Below, in pieces: positions 7,564 through 15,072 of a stretch of DNA of 23,704 nucleotides; within the stretch, counting starts at the first letter, position 1; every line of letters starts with the position of its first letter. Origin of the DNA: Fimbriiglobus sp. (lineage in GTDB: Bacteria > Planctomycetota > Planctomycetia > Gemmatales > Gemmataceae); the NCBI GenBank assembly GCA_025352585.1, contig JANXTD010000030.1:1-23704 (forward strand), written 5' to 3'. The translations under genes were made by a program, and so were the position numbers. The notes under the pieces are model-generated. The model searched no databases and was not told where the DNA came from. It saw only the letters and a program-made list of their open reading frames with translations.

Positions 7564-7605
7564 GGGGCGGTATTCGTAGGAATTTGCGTTCCCGAACTTA
7601 CAGGG

Positions 7606-7633
7606 ATTCTAACGCGGGTAATCGCCCCGGCAA
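7606..7633 (-). promoter_or_regulatory. Sigma70-like promoter for the vgrG operon
   Basis: Read on the - strand, TTGCCG (-35) and TAGAAT (-10, one mismatch to consensus) are separated by 16 nt. Transcription would start near 7600, leaving a leader of about 37 nt before the vgrG ATG. The surrounding bases are less GC-rich than the genes. No operator was recognised next to it. Confidence 0.4.
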
Positions 7634-7823
7634 GACGCCATCTCCCCAACGCCTTCGGAGGAGGGTGCCGAGGCCGCATAACCCAGACAGCCGGCGCAGC
7701 CAATTTTATCGTTCCTTTGCAACTTCTCGGAATAACCCTGAAGATCGCTCCAATCTGGTGTCGATGCCATTCGCACAGGACCGCGACCCTAACTCGCCCG
7801 CGACGGCCGGCCCCCCGAGGAGT

Positions 7824-7844
7824 GGGGGCGGGGGCGGGCGGGGG
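7824..7844 (+). promoter_or_regulatory. G-quadruplex motif in the leader of the HEAT-protein gene
   Basis: Four G-runs of 5, 5, 3 and 5 bases are separated by single C loops, which is a textbook strong G4 motif. It lies 51 nt before the ATG at 7895 and outside any coding region. It could stall polymerase or fold in the mRNA leader. The sequence shows the motif; folding and function are inferred. Confidence 0.5.
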
Positions 7845-7894
7845 CGGCGGCCGCGAATCGTTCGGGAGTCGGCACGGACCCAGGGGATCGAAGG

Positions 7895-9790
7895 ATGAAG
7901 ACCGCGAAATTCTTGCTCGGGGCCGCGGCGGCGGCGACGATGGCCGGCACCGCCAGTGCCCAGTTCCTTGCCCCCGCGCCGGTCGCCCCGGCCCCCGACC
8001 CGAGCGCGGCGCTCAACGGCGTGGTGCCGCCGCCGCCCGACCCGGTGGGCATCGCCCCGCAGCCGTTCCTGCCGAACGGCCCCACGGTCTGGTCGCGGCT
8101 GGGCATCGACCCGGTGCAGCGGGAGTTCTACCGCCGCCAGGCCGCGCGGACGCCGCTGGGCCAACTGCGGGCGAAGATCCGCGAGCCGTTCTCGAAGCTG
8201 ACCGGCGGCGTCATCCCGCCGTTCGCGCCCAAGACGCCGAGCGTCGCGGAGTTGAAGGACCCCGGCGCGGTCGGGGCCGCCGCTAAGGCCAAGCTCGACC
8301 GGGCCGGGGCCGAGGAGCGCATCAAGGCGGTGAAGTACCTCGCCACGCTCGACTGCCACTACTGGCCTGAGGCCGAGGAGGCGCTGATCGGGGCCTTGCG
8401 CGCCGACCGCAACGAGTGCGTCCGCTACGAGGCGGCCGTCGCGCTGCTGCACGGCTGCTGCTGCACCTGCAAGGTGACGGTCGCGCTGAGCATCGCCGTG
8501 AGCTGCTCCGACGCGGACGGCAACCCGACGGAGCGCTCGGCCCGCGTCCGGGCGGTCGCCGCCCACGCGCTGGACCGCTGCCTGTCGAGCGCCTGCTGCG
8601 CTCCCGAACTGCCGCCGCTCGTGCCGCCGGCGGCCGACGGCAAGACGGGCGACCCGAAGGGGCCGCCGGTCGAACCCGGGGCGAAGCCGGCCACCGAAAC
8701 CAAGGCGACGCTCGGCGACGCGGCGTACCCGAAGCAGTACTACGCGGCCGCGGCCAAGACGCCCCGCGCCAAGGTCGTCGCGATGGGCCGGCGGGCGCTC
8801 GAACTCGGGGCGCAGTTCGGCTACGACTTCACGACGCCGATCAACGACAGCGACTACGTCGCGGCGGGGCTGCCGGCGGCGACCCCGGCCGGGACCGCCG
8901 CGGAGCCGACGACGCTGCTCGAGCTGTTCGCTTGGAGCGACTCCGGCGCGGCGATCGCGCAGCCGCCCCTCGCGCCGCCCGCAGTGGCCTTGGCGGCGAA
9001 GCCGTCGCCGGTGCGGACCGCCCTCGCCACGGCCCCGAAGCCGGCCCCGGAGGTCGCCCCGGCCCCGTCGCCGGCGCGACTGCCGAAGGTGGTCGTGACT
9101 CCGACGGCCGACGCCGGCAAGCCCGCGACCGCAGCGAAGCCGGAGCAGCCCGCGACGCCGGCCGCCTCGCCCCTGAAGTCGCCGGCGGTGACCGTCTCCG
9201 CGACGGGCCTGAGTGAGCCGAAGCCGCCGGCCGCGGAGCCGCTGAAGTCGCCGCTCGCCATCCCCGTCGTCGCCCCGGTCGTGAAGCCGCTCCCCGCGGT
9301 TGTGGCCCCGGCCCCGGTGCCGACCCCACCGAAGCTGGGCGTGCCGACCCCGGCGGCGTCACTGCCCGCCCCGAAGCCGCTGACGCTGCCCGCCCCGGTC
9401 GCGGTGACCCCGATCGCCGTCGCCCCGATCATCCCGGCCCCGACGGTCGCGCCGAAGCCGAGTGTGCCCGCTGCCGTGACCCCGATCGCCGTGACCCCGA
9501 TCGCCGTGACCCCGATCGCCGTGACCCCGATCGTCCCGGCCCCGACGGTCGCGCCGAAGCCGACGGTCCCGGTGATCACCGCGCCCGTGGTGGCCACGCC
9601 GGTGGTCGTCGCCCCGACCACGCAGGCCCCGGCCCCGGTCGTCGCGATCCCGCCCGTGCCGACGCTCCCGCCGCTGCCGGCGACGCAAGCCCCGGCCCCG
9701 GTCGTGCCGCTGACCCGGACGACGACCGAGTACCGCTTCCCGCCCGAGCCGACGCCGCTCAACGGCGACTACCAGCCGCGCGGCCGCTGA
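7895..9790 (+). CDS. Secreted HEAT-repeat protein with Ala/Pro-rich tail
   Basis: This 631-aa protein has an AAGG ribosome-binding site close to its ATG. A signal peptide is clear: basic start, hydrophobic core, then TASA as probable cleavage near residue 22. Residues about 140-235 look like HEAT-type helical pairs (EERIKAVKYLATLD, EALIGALRADRNECVRYEAAVALLHG, ARVRAVAAHALDRCL). They contain a dense cysteine patch GCCCTC near residue 187 and more Cys at about 230-235. The second half (from about residue 350) is low-complexity Ala/Pro/Val with repeated VTPIA units (nt 9473-9532) and probably spans the periplasm or cell wall as a disordered arm. HEAT proteins are expanded in Gemmataceae. No known T6SS subunit matches, though the gene lies inside the T6SS locus between vgrG and tssA. 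The molecular function is unknown. Confidence 0.8.
   Translation: MKTAKFLLGAAAAATMAGTASAQFLAPAPVAPAPDPSAALNGVVPPPPDPVGIAPQPFLPNGPTVWSRLGIDPVQREFYRRQAARTPLGQLRAKIREPFSKLTGGVIPPFAPKTPSVAELKDPGAVGAAAKAKLDRAGAEERIKAVKYLATLDCHYWPEAEEALIGALRADRNECVRYEAAVALLHGCCCTCKVTVALSIAVSCSDADGNPTERSARVRAVAAHALDRCLSSACCAPELPPLVPPAADGKTGDPKGPPVEPGAKPATETKATLGDAAYPKQYYAAAAKTPRAKVVAMGRRALELGAQFGYDFTTPINDSDYVAAGLPAATPAGTAAEPTTLLELFAWSDSGAAIAQPPLAPPAVALAAKPSPVRTALATAPKPAPEVAPAPSPARLPKVVVTPTADAGKPATAAKPEQPATPAASPLKSPAVTVSATGLSEPKPPAAEPLKSPLAIPVVAPVVKPLPAVVAPAPVPTPPKLGVPTPAASLPAPKPLTLPAPVAVTPIAVAPIIPAPTVAPKPSVPAAVTPIAVTPIAVTPIAVTPIVPAPTVAPKPTVPVITAPVVATPVVVAPTTQAPAPVVAIPPVPTLPPLPATQAPAPVVPLTRTTTEYRFPPEPTPLNGDYQPRGR
9473..9532 (+). 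repeat. Tandem 15-bp coding repeat, four copies
   Basis: Four identical copies of gccgtgaccccgatc each encode AVTPI in the Pro-rich tail. They lie between two identical 30-nt segments (9432-9461 and 9534-9563), so the block probably grew by slippage or unequal exchange while staying in frame. Confidence 0.85.
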
Positions 9791-9796
9791 GATGAC

Positions 9797-9844
9797 GGAC
9801 TGCGGGCGCTCACGCTCCCGGCGCGCGAACGCCCGCGAAAGTCC
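9797..9844. terminator. Hairpin between convergent HEAT-protein gene and tssA
   Basis: A stem of ggact+gcgggcg pairs with cgcccgc+agtcc (12 bp, interrupted by a 3-nt bulge) around a 21-nt loop. It starts 7 nt after the HEAT-protein stop and ends 15 nt before the tssA stop, so it sits where a shared bidirectional terminator would be expected. There is no T-tract. Confidence 0.45.
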
Positions 9845-9859
9845 TGCAGTCCCCGCGAC

Positions 9860-10936
9860 TCACTCGTCGGCCGGCTTCGCCGTCTCGACCGGGTGGCGCA
9901 GGAACTCCAGGACTTTCTTGTCGGAGGTCAGGAAGTCCACGAGGTCCGGGAACGGCACGTCGCGCAACTCGACGGCCCGCCGGATCAGCAGAGGCACCGG
10001 GCTGTGCGGCTCCATCGCTTGCAGGGCCGCCGCCAACTCGAGGATCTGCGCGTAGACCCCCTGCCGCGACCGGCCGCCGCCGCGACCCCCGCCCGACTCG
10101 GGCGGCACGCCCGCCTCCTCCGCCTCGCCGCCGCCCGCCGGGGCCGCCGCCGGGCCGTCGCCGCGCAGCCGGAGGATCTCCTGGGTCATGTTGCGGCAGT
10201 CGATCAGAGCCGACTTGAGGCCGCCCAGCCCCGGTGCCAGGCCGGGGGCCTTGGCGTCGAGGGCCGCGCAGAGCGCCGCCACTTCGGCCATCGACTCGAC
10301 GAGCCAGGCGTCGGCCTCGGCGACGGCGTGCAACTGCGCGGGGTTGGCCTTGGCGACCGCCGCGTCGTAGGCCGCCTTGAGCGGCCCCCCGGTGTCGCCC
10401 GCCGCGGCCCGCGCCGCGCGGAGGCTGTACTTCGCCTCGCCGAAGACGAGTACCGGCACGTCGCGTACCACGTTGGGGAAGAACGGCGTCTTCAACTGTT
10501 CGTCGATGTAGCCGAACAGGGACAGGCGGCCGTCCACGTCGTCGGCGTCGGTCGGGTCGGCGATGGCGGGGTGCAGCGCGTCCCAGCAGTCCTCGCAGAG
10601 CCGCCGCAGCAGGGTCAGGCCGTCGCGCAGACCCCGGAAGCCGGCGGCGTGGGTCGCCGCCTCGGTCACTTGCAGCGCGAGCCGCAAGTCCTTGCCCTTA
10701 TTCGCCAGGTAGTCGGTGCCGAAGTCCAGGACCTTGCCCCACTCGGCGACCTTGCGCGGCTTGTTGGCCAGCGCGAAGTCCTTCAAGTCCTCGTCGCTGA
10801 GCGTGCTCGGGTCGTGCTCCTCGCGGTAGTCCTTGAGCAGGTTCCGGTCGCGTAAGCCCAGCGGCAGGCCGGCGGGGTCGTCGCCGGGGACGGGCCGGGT
10901 CAGCGACTCGACATCGAACAGCGGGGCGGCGGGCAT
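9860..10936 (-). CDS. tssA: T6SS baseplate/sheath cap protein TssA (ImpA family)
   Basis: TssA primes tail assembly and stays at the baseplate or the distal sheath end in the cytoplasm. This is a 358-aa member. Residues about 5-130 are the ImpA N-terminal domain, with GDDPAGLPL near the start, a charged YREEHD region, then LALQVTEAATHAAGFRGL and ALHPAIADPTDADD. A helical middle is followed by an Ala/Gly-rich linker (about 265-290) and a short C-terminal domain with PHSPVPLLIRRAVELRDVPF, the usual TssA ending. It is shorter than long TssA forms. ATG at 10936 is chosen because AGGAG lies about 8 nt upstream and the ImpA motif starts directly after; the open frame upstream (to 12085) overlaps tssK antisense and is not coding. 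It is divergent from tssK across 135 nt. Confidence 0.88.
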   Translation of the reverse strand: MPAAPLFDVESLTRPVPGDDPAGLPLGLRDRNLLKDYREEHDPSTLSDEDLKDFALANKPRKVAEWGKVLDFGTDYLANKGKDLRLALQVTEAATHAAGFRGLRDGLTLLRRLCEDCWDALHPAIADPTDADDVDGRLSLFGYIDEQLKTPFFPNVVRDVPVLVFGEAKYSLRAARAAAGDTGGPLKAAYDAAVAKANPAQLHAVAEADAWLVESMAEVAALCAALDAKAPGLAPGLGGLKSALIDCRNMTQEILRLRGDGPAAAPAGGGEAEEAGVPPESGGGRGGGRSRQGVYAQILELAAALQAMEPHSPVPLLIRRAVELRDVPFPDLVDFLTSDKKVLEFLRHPVETAKPADE

Positions 10937-11010
10937 CGGGCGGCTCCTGAGCGGGGGGTTCGCGGCGCGACCCGGTCCGGAAGCCGAGAAAGCGGGCGAG
11001 GGTGTTGAAG

Positions 11011-11042
11011 CACTTCGATACGTTCGTATCGTACTGGAAGTG
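11011..11042. promoter_or_regulatory. Nested palindrome in the tssA/tssK divergent promoter region
   Basis: cgatacg-tt-cgtatcg (11016-11031) is a perfect inverted repeat, and cacttc (11011-11016) pairs with gaagtg (11037-11042) outside it. On the + strand TTGAAG (11005-11010) and TATCGT (11027-11032), spaced 16 nt, could serve as -35/-10 for tssK, so the palindrome would overlap the promoter like an operator. No regulator gene is adjacent. Confidence 0.45.
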
Positions 11043-11071
11043 TAACGCACGAAGTCACTCAGGCCTCCGCT

Positions 11072-12508
11072 ATGCGCGCACTGCCGGTCTACTGGCACGA
11101 AGGCATGTTCCTTCGCCAGCACCATTTCCAGGCCGCCGACCGCCACACCCTCGACCAAATTGGCCAGTCGAGCCGCTGGGACGTGCCGTACAACTGGGGC
11201 GTCCGCGGCGTCGACATCGACCCCAACGCGCTGACCAACTTCCGCTTCGTCGTGCGCCGGCTGCAAGCGCGCATGCGCGACGGCACCATCGTCCGCGTGC
11301 CGCAAGACGGGGCACTCCCCGACATCGACCTGCGCGCCGCCTTCAAGTACGCCGAGGAGAACAACCAGGGCACCGTCGAGATTTCGCTGGCGGTGCCGAT
11401 CCTCGACCTGGGCCGGCCCAACGTGACCGCCGCCGGCGGCGAGGCGGCGCGCTACCGCGTCGAGATCGACAACCGCGTGCCCGACGAGAGCGACGGCAAG
11501 ACCGAGCGGCCGCTCCAGTACCGCCGGCTGAACCTCACCGTGCTGACCTCCGGCACCGACCCGGCCGGCTACGAGACGCTGCCGATCGCGGTGCTCACGC
11601 GCGCGACCCAAGGGGAATCGACGCCGGTGATGCACCGCCCGTTCATGCCGCCGATGCTGGCCTGCGACGCCTGGCCGCCGCTGCGCGAGGACATCTTGCA
11701 GCCGATCTACCACAAGATCGGCACGCTGGTGCGCGACCTGGGCGGCACGGTCAAGGACCGCGAGATCAGCTTCCTCGACACCGACCCCGAGGCGCGGCTG
11801 ATGTTCGAGCAGGTGCGCGTGCTCAACGAGGCGGCCGCGGTCACGCGCATCGTCGCCCGCACCGACGGCGTCCACCCGATCCAGGCGTACACCGAGTTGT
11901 GCCGGCTCGTCGGCCAGCTCGCGATTTTCGGCACCGAGCGCGCCATCCCCGAGCTGCCTGAGTACCGCCACGAGGAGCTGGGGCCGTGCTTCTTCGACTT
12001 GAAGAAGCTGCTCGACCAGCTCCTGAACATGATCGGCGCGGACCGCAAGTTCCAGCAGCGGCCGTTCAGCGGGCACGGCCTGCAAATGCGCGTGGACATG
12101 GACGAGCCGTGGCTCGCGCCCAACTGGCAGATGTTCGTCGGCGTCGAGTCGAACCTGACGAGCAACGAGGTCATCGGCCTCTTGACGAGCGGCCAGATGA
12201 ACATGAAGATCGCCTCGACGGACCGCGTGGAGGACGTCTACGCGCTGGGGCAGCGCGGCATGGTGTTCCGCTACGAGGCCCAGCCGCCGCGGGTGCTGCC
12301 GATCACGAAGCGCGACACCTACTTCTCGATCGAGCGCAGCCCGGAGGAGTGGCCCTTCGTGCAGAAAACGCGACGCCTGGCGATCCGCCTCAACGAGCGG
12401 CTGCTCGACGGCGACTTGCAGAACAAGCGGGACGTGCTGATCCGCGGCCAGCCGGGCAAGCAGCCGGTCATGCGCTTCACGCTGTACGTCGTCCCGCCCA
12501 AGACCTAA
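11072..12508 (+). CDS. tssK: T6SS baseplate protein TssK
   Basis: TssK is the trimeric connector linking the baseplate wedges to the membrane complex (TssL/TssM) on the cytoplasmic side. The 478-aa length is typical. The N-terminus MRALPVYWHEGMFLRQHHFQ is the family hallmark (PVxWxEGMxLxPQHFQ-like), followed by NWGVRGVDID. The middle holds PEYRHEELGPCFFDLKKLLDQLL, matching the TssK shoulder/head join, and the C-terminal head ends MRFTLYVVPPKT. It is the first gene of a tssK-tssL-tssM-like run with a 20-nt gap to tssL. The ribosome-binding site is weak, but the start is fixed by the conserved N-terminus. Confidence 0.93.
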   Translation: MRALPVYWHEGMFLRQHHFQAADRHTLDQIGQSSRWDVPYNWGVRGVDIDPNALTNFRFVVRRLQARMRDGTIVRVPQDGALPDIDLRAAFKYAEENNQGTVEISLAVPILDLGRPNVTAAGGEAARYRVEIDNRVPDESDGKTERPLQYRRLNLTVLTSGTDPAGYETLPIAVLTRATQGESTPVMHRPFMPPMLACDAWPPLREDILQPIYHKIGTLVRDLGGTVKDREISFLDTDPEARLMFEQVRVLNEAAAVTRIVARTDGVHPIQAYTELCRLVGQLAIFGTERAIPELPEYRHEELGPCFFDLKKLLDQLLNMIGADRKFQQRPFSGHGLQMRVDMDEPWLAPNWQMFVGVESNLTSNEVIGLLTSGQMNMKIASTDRVEDVYALGQRGMVFRYEAQPPRVLPITKRDTYFSIERSPEEWPFVQKTRRLAIRLNERLLDGDLQNKRDVLIRGQPGKQPVMRFTLYVVPPKT

Positions 12509-12528
12509 CCGAGGGGTAAGCCCGCGTT

Positions 12529-13191
12529 ATGGAAATCGACCTCAGCCGGCACGTCCTCGACATCATGGCCTACGGGCTGGGCCTCAAGGAGCGACTCAGC
12601 GCCGGCGAGGGCCTGCTGCTCGACGCCGAGAACGACCGGCTCAAGCAGATGCTCCTCGGCGAGGGGGCGATCCGCGGCCACGCCGACTACGGCGACGACG
12701 TGCGCCGGCCGGTGCCGCCCGACGAGCGGGGCTTCCTCGGCGCGCGCTACGCGCTGGCCTGCTGGCTCGACGAGATCTTCGTCTCGGACCCCGAGTGCGT
12801 CTGGAGCAAGCTCTGGCGCGAGAAGTCGCTGGAGGCCGAGATCTACGGCGGCGGCCAGGAGCGGGCCTGGCGCTTCTGGGCGCAGGCCGACCTCGCCGAC
12901 AAGCGGCCGGGCACCGAGGCGGTCGAGGTCTACTTCTGGTGCGTGATGCTGGGCTTCCGCGGCTCGCCGAGTTTGGTGGACCCCAAGGAGTGGGTCGAGC
13001 GCGCCCGCCGCCGCGTCGTGGCGTCGCGAAACAAGGAGATCCGCCTGCCGGCCGACATGGGCCTGCGCACCAACGTGCCGCCCCTTCGCAACCGCGGCCG
13101 CGCCCGCACCGCCGGCCGGCTCTTCGTCGTCGCCTTGGCGGCGGCGCTGATGGTCGCCACGCTGCTCGTCACGCAGCAGCTCAAGAACTAA
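12529..13191 (+). CDS. tssL: T6SS membrane complex protein TssL (DotU/IcmH)
   Basis: TssL is an inner-membrane subunit that recruits TssK. This 220-aa protein has the expected layout: a cytoplasmic helical hook (residues about 1-190) with RYALACWLDEIFVSD, the conserved WLDE-type motif, then WREKSLEAEIYGGGQ and YFWCVMLGFRGS, which match the DotU pattern exactly. A single C-terminal membrane helix (about 197-216) is followed by only four residues. There is no peptidoglycan-binding OmpA-like extension. ATG at 12529 starts 20 nt after tssK with GAGGGG a little far upstream; 25 nt separate it from the TssM-like gene. Confidence 0.92.
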   Translation: MEIDLSRHVLDIMAYGLGLKERLSAGEGLLLDAENDRLKQMLLGEGAIRGHADYGDDVRRPVPPDERGFLGARYALACWLDEIFVSDPECVWSKLWREKSLEAEIYGGGQERAWRFWAQADLADKRPGTEAVEVYFWCVMLGFRGSPSLVDPKEWVERARRRVVASRNKEIRLPADMGLRTNVPPLRNRGRARTAGRLFVVALAAALMVATLLVTQQLKN

Positions 13192-13216
13192 GCCCGCCGC
13201 CAGCCAGAGGCCGACC

Positions 13217-14872
13217 ATGCAGACCCTCGTGATGTTGTTCGTGAGCTTCGTCGATCACCTCCGCAGCCTGGTCGGCATGGTCATCCCCATGTTCGCCGAG
13301 GCGGCCGACTTCCGCTCCTGGCCGACCTGGGTGCGGCTGCTCGTCACAGCGATCGTCTTCGCGGTCATCCTGACCGGCCTGTACTTCCTCAACCAGTTGC
13401 CGTACGTCCAGGACCACCTCAAGAAGTACGCCCACGACCTGATCAAGCCGTACTACCTGCCGATGCTGTTCCTGCTCTTGTGCGCGCTGAGTTGGATCGG
13501 CTACTTCTGGTGGAAGCTCTTCAACGCCACGGACGCCGCGGAGTACCCGGACATCGCGTCGGCGTGGGGCGAGGCGGTCGAGCGGCTCCGGGCCAACGGC
13601 ACGAGCGTCACCGACCTGCCGCTGTACCTCGTCCTGGGCCGGCCGCAGGGCGGGGACGCGGCGCTGTTCCTGGGGTCGCAGCAGAAGATCCAGTTCACCG
13701 CTCCCAAGAGCGAGTCGGCCCCGGTGCGCGTCTTCGCCGGCGCGGGCGCGCTGTTCGTCACCTGCTCCGGAGCCTCGACGTGGGGCAAGTACATCAACCG
13801 CCTGCACGACCCCGACGCGACCGGCGGCGACAACACCGGCACCGGCACCTCGGACGGCGGCAAGACCCTCGTGCCGGACCAGGTCTTGCAGGGGGTCGAT
13901 CCGAAGGACCAGGACGAGTTCTACGCGCTGATCCGCGCCCAGAGTGAGCGCCCCCTGACGCCCGCGGAGGAGGCGCGGCTGCACGAACTGGGGTCGGTCA
14001 TGAAGCGCGCCGGGGCGCGCAAGCAACTGCAAGTCCGCGTGGCGTCGGACGAACTGGCCGAGGGGCCGCGCCGCCTGGCGTACCTCTGCCGGCTCATCGG
14101 CCAGGAGCGGCGGCCGTGGTGCCCCGTCAACGGCGCGCTGGTCCTGGTGCCGTGGGCCGCGCTCGAGGGCGACGACCTGGCGCGGACCGCCGTCGGCGTG
14201 CTCTCGACCGACCTCGCCGCCGCCCGCACCGCGCTGCGCATGGTCTACCCGCAGTACGTGATGGTGTGCGACCTGGAGCAGGCCGAGGGCTTCGACGAGT
14301 TCCGCCGCGGCTTCACGGCCGGCGAGCTGCGCGGCCGCATCGGTCAGCGGATGCCGCTCGTGCCCGACCGCCCGGCCGGCGAGATGCCCGCGGTCATGGA
14401 GACGGTCGCCGAGTGGATCCGGCTCAACGTGGTGCCGGCGTTCGTGCTCAGCCGCCTGAAGTTGGAGTGGCCGCCGGAGGCCCGCAAGACCGCGCGGTTC
14501 GTGCCCAACGCCAACCGCAAGCTGTTCAACTTCCTGTACGACCTGTTCACGCGCTCGCCGCAGCTCGCCCGCATCCTGTCGAGTGGCGTGACGGCCGGCG
14601 TCGCCCCCGACGCGGGCACCGTCGCGGAGCACTTCCCGCTCGTCGGCGGCTGCTACTTCGCGGCGACGGGGTTGGACGAGCGCTCGCAGGCGTTCGCCGG
14701 CGGGGTGTTCCAGCGGCTGACCGAGCAGCAGTCGCAGGACGCCGTGAGCTGGTCCGAGTCGGCCCTGCGCGAGGACCGCGCCCTAGGCGTCCGCGCCACG
14801 GCGCTGTACGCCGCGGCGGCGCTGCTCGTGCTCTTAACGGGCTTCGTCGTCTACCTCAAGTTCCGCGGCTAA
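13217..14872 (+). CDS. TssM-like protein, short form without periplasmic domain
   Basis: In proteobacteria TssM is a 1100-1200-aa inner-membrane protein that contacts TssJ. This homologue has 551 residues. It has a membrane hairpin (about 39-58 and 80-101), a cytoplasmic domain collinear with IcmF (LPLYLVLGRPQGGDA at 134-148 where the P-loop belongs; PVNGALVLVPWAALEGDDL at 303-321; EHFPLVGGCYFAATG at 471-485, matching the family's RGVYFTSG), then a third helix at about 528-547 and a stop four residues later. All of the periplasmic domain is missing, and the P-loop lacks GKT. The frame is clean and the gene sits directly behind tssL, so a natural short form is likelier than decay. ATG at 13217 has GAGG 7 nt upstream. 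Confidence 0.82.
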   Translation: MQTLVMLFVSFVDHLRSLVGMVIPMFAEAADFRSWPTWVRLLVTAIVFAVILTGLYFLNQLPYVQDHLKKYAHDLIKPYYLPMLFLLLCALSWIGYFWWKLFNATDAAEYPDIASAWGEAVERLRANGTSVTDLPLYLVLGRPQGGDAALFLGSQQKIQFTAPKSESAPVRVFAGAGALFVTCSGASTWGKYINRLHDPDATGGDNTGTGTSDGGKTLVPDQVLQGVDPKDQDEFYALIRAQSERPLTPAEEARLHELGSVMKRAGARKQLQVRVASDELAEGPRRLAYLCRLIGQERRPWCPVNGALVLVPWAALEGDDLARTAVGVLSTDLAAARTALRMVYPQYVMVCDLEQAEGFDEFRRGFTAGELRGRIGQRMPLVPDRPAGEMPAVMETVAEWIRLNVVPAFVLSRLKLEWPPEARKTARFVPNANRKLFNFLYDLFTRSPQLARILSSGVTAGVAPDAGTVAEHFPLVGGCYFAATGLDERSQAFAGGVFQRLTEQQSQDAVSWSESALREDRALGVRATALYAAAALLVLLTGFVVYLKFRG

Positions 14873-14873
14873 C

Positions 14874-15047
14874 TGGCTCCGCCGCAGGCGACTCTTGTTA
14901 GCCCGACGCGCCAGCGAGGGGAGCAAGTCCCGGTGGGCGATGCCAGTGGGTGTTGACGGCTTTGCCTTCTCCCACCCGCGTCGTCAATGCGGACTTGCTC
15001 CCCTCGCTCGCGCGTCCGGCTAACAAGAGTCGCCTGCGGCGGAGCCA
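14874..15047. repeat. 57-bp inverted repeat with 60-nt centre
   Basis: Left arm 14874-14930 and right arm 14991-15047 are reverse complements at 55 of 57 positions, around a 60-nt centre with further weak pairing. The element starts 1 nt after the TssM-like stop and ends 25 nt before the stop of the converging TonB receptor. The arms include ttgttagcc and gcgaggggagcaagtcc blocks. I recall similar GC-rich blocks as dispersed intergenic repeats in planctomycetes, which cannot be checked here. It may be a MITE- or REP-like element now serving as a bidirectional terminator. No transposase is present. Confidence 0.85.
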
Positions 15048-15072
15048 CGGAACCCGCCGCGTACGCGACTCG

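Larger units (their letters stand above)
7564..7894. other. Divergent intergenic region between vgrG and the HEAT-protein gene
   Basis: These 331 nt hold no convincing gene. The side next to vgrG carries a likely promoter for the - strand operon. The middle (about 7695-7790) is relatively AT-rich and may hold the + strand promoter, but I could not pick clear hexamers. The right side holds a C-run (7811-7816) and a G-quadruplex motif just before the ribosome-binding site of the next gene. Open frames crossing the region are GC-driven noise. Confidence 0.6.

Noticed and set aside
5431..8286. 951-aa frame on the + strand opposite vgrG
   Set aside because: Val/Ala/Asp/Arg/Leu-rich antisense frame caused by GC bias; vgrG on the other strand is unmistakable.
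9473..9532. CRISPR-like repeat block
   Set aside because: The 15-bp units are directly adjacent with no spacers and lie in frame in a coding region.
8854..9762. 302-aa Gly/Thr/Val-rich frame antisense to the HEAT-protein tail
   Set aside because: It is the mirror image of the repetitive Ala/Pro tail; no start context and no independent evidence.
10937..12085. Open frame extending tssA upstream to 741 aa
   Set aside because: It runs antisense to tssK with low-complexity composition; the ImpA domain begins at ATG 10936 with its own AGGAG.
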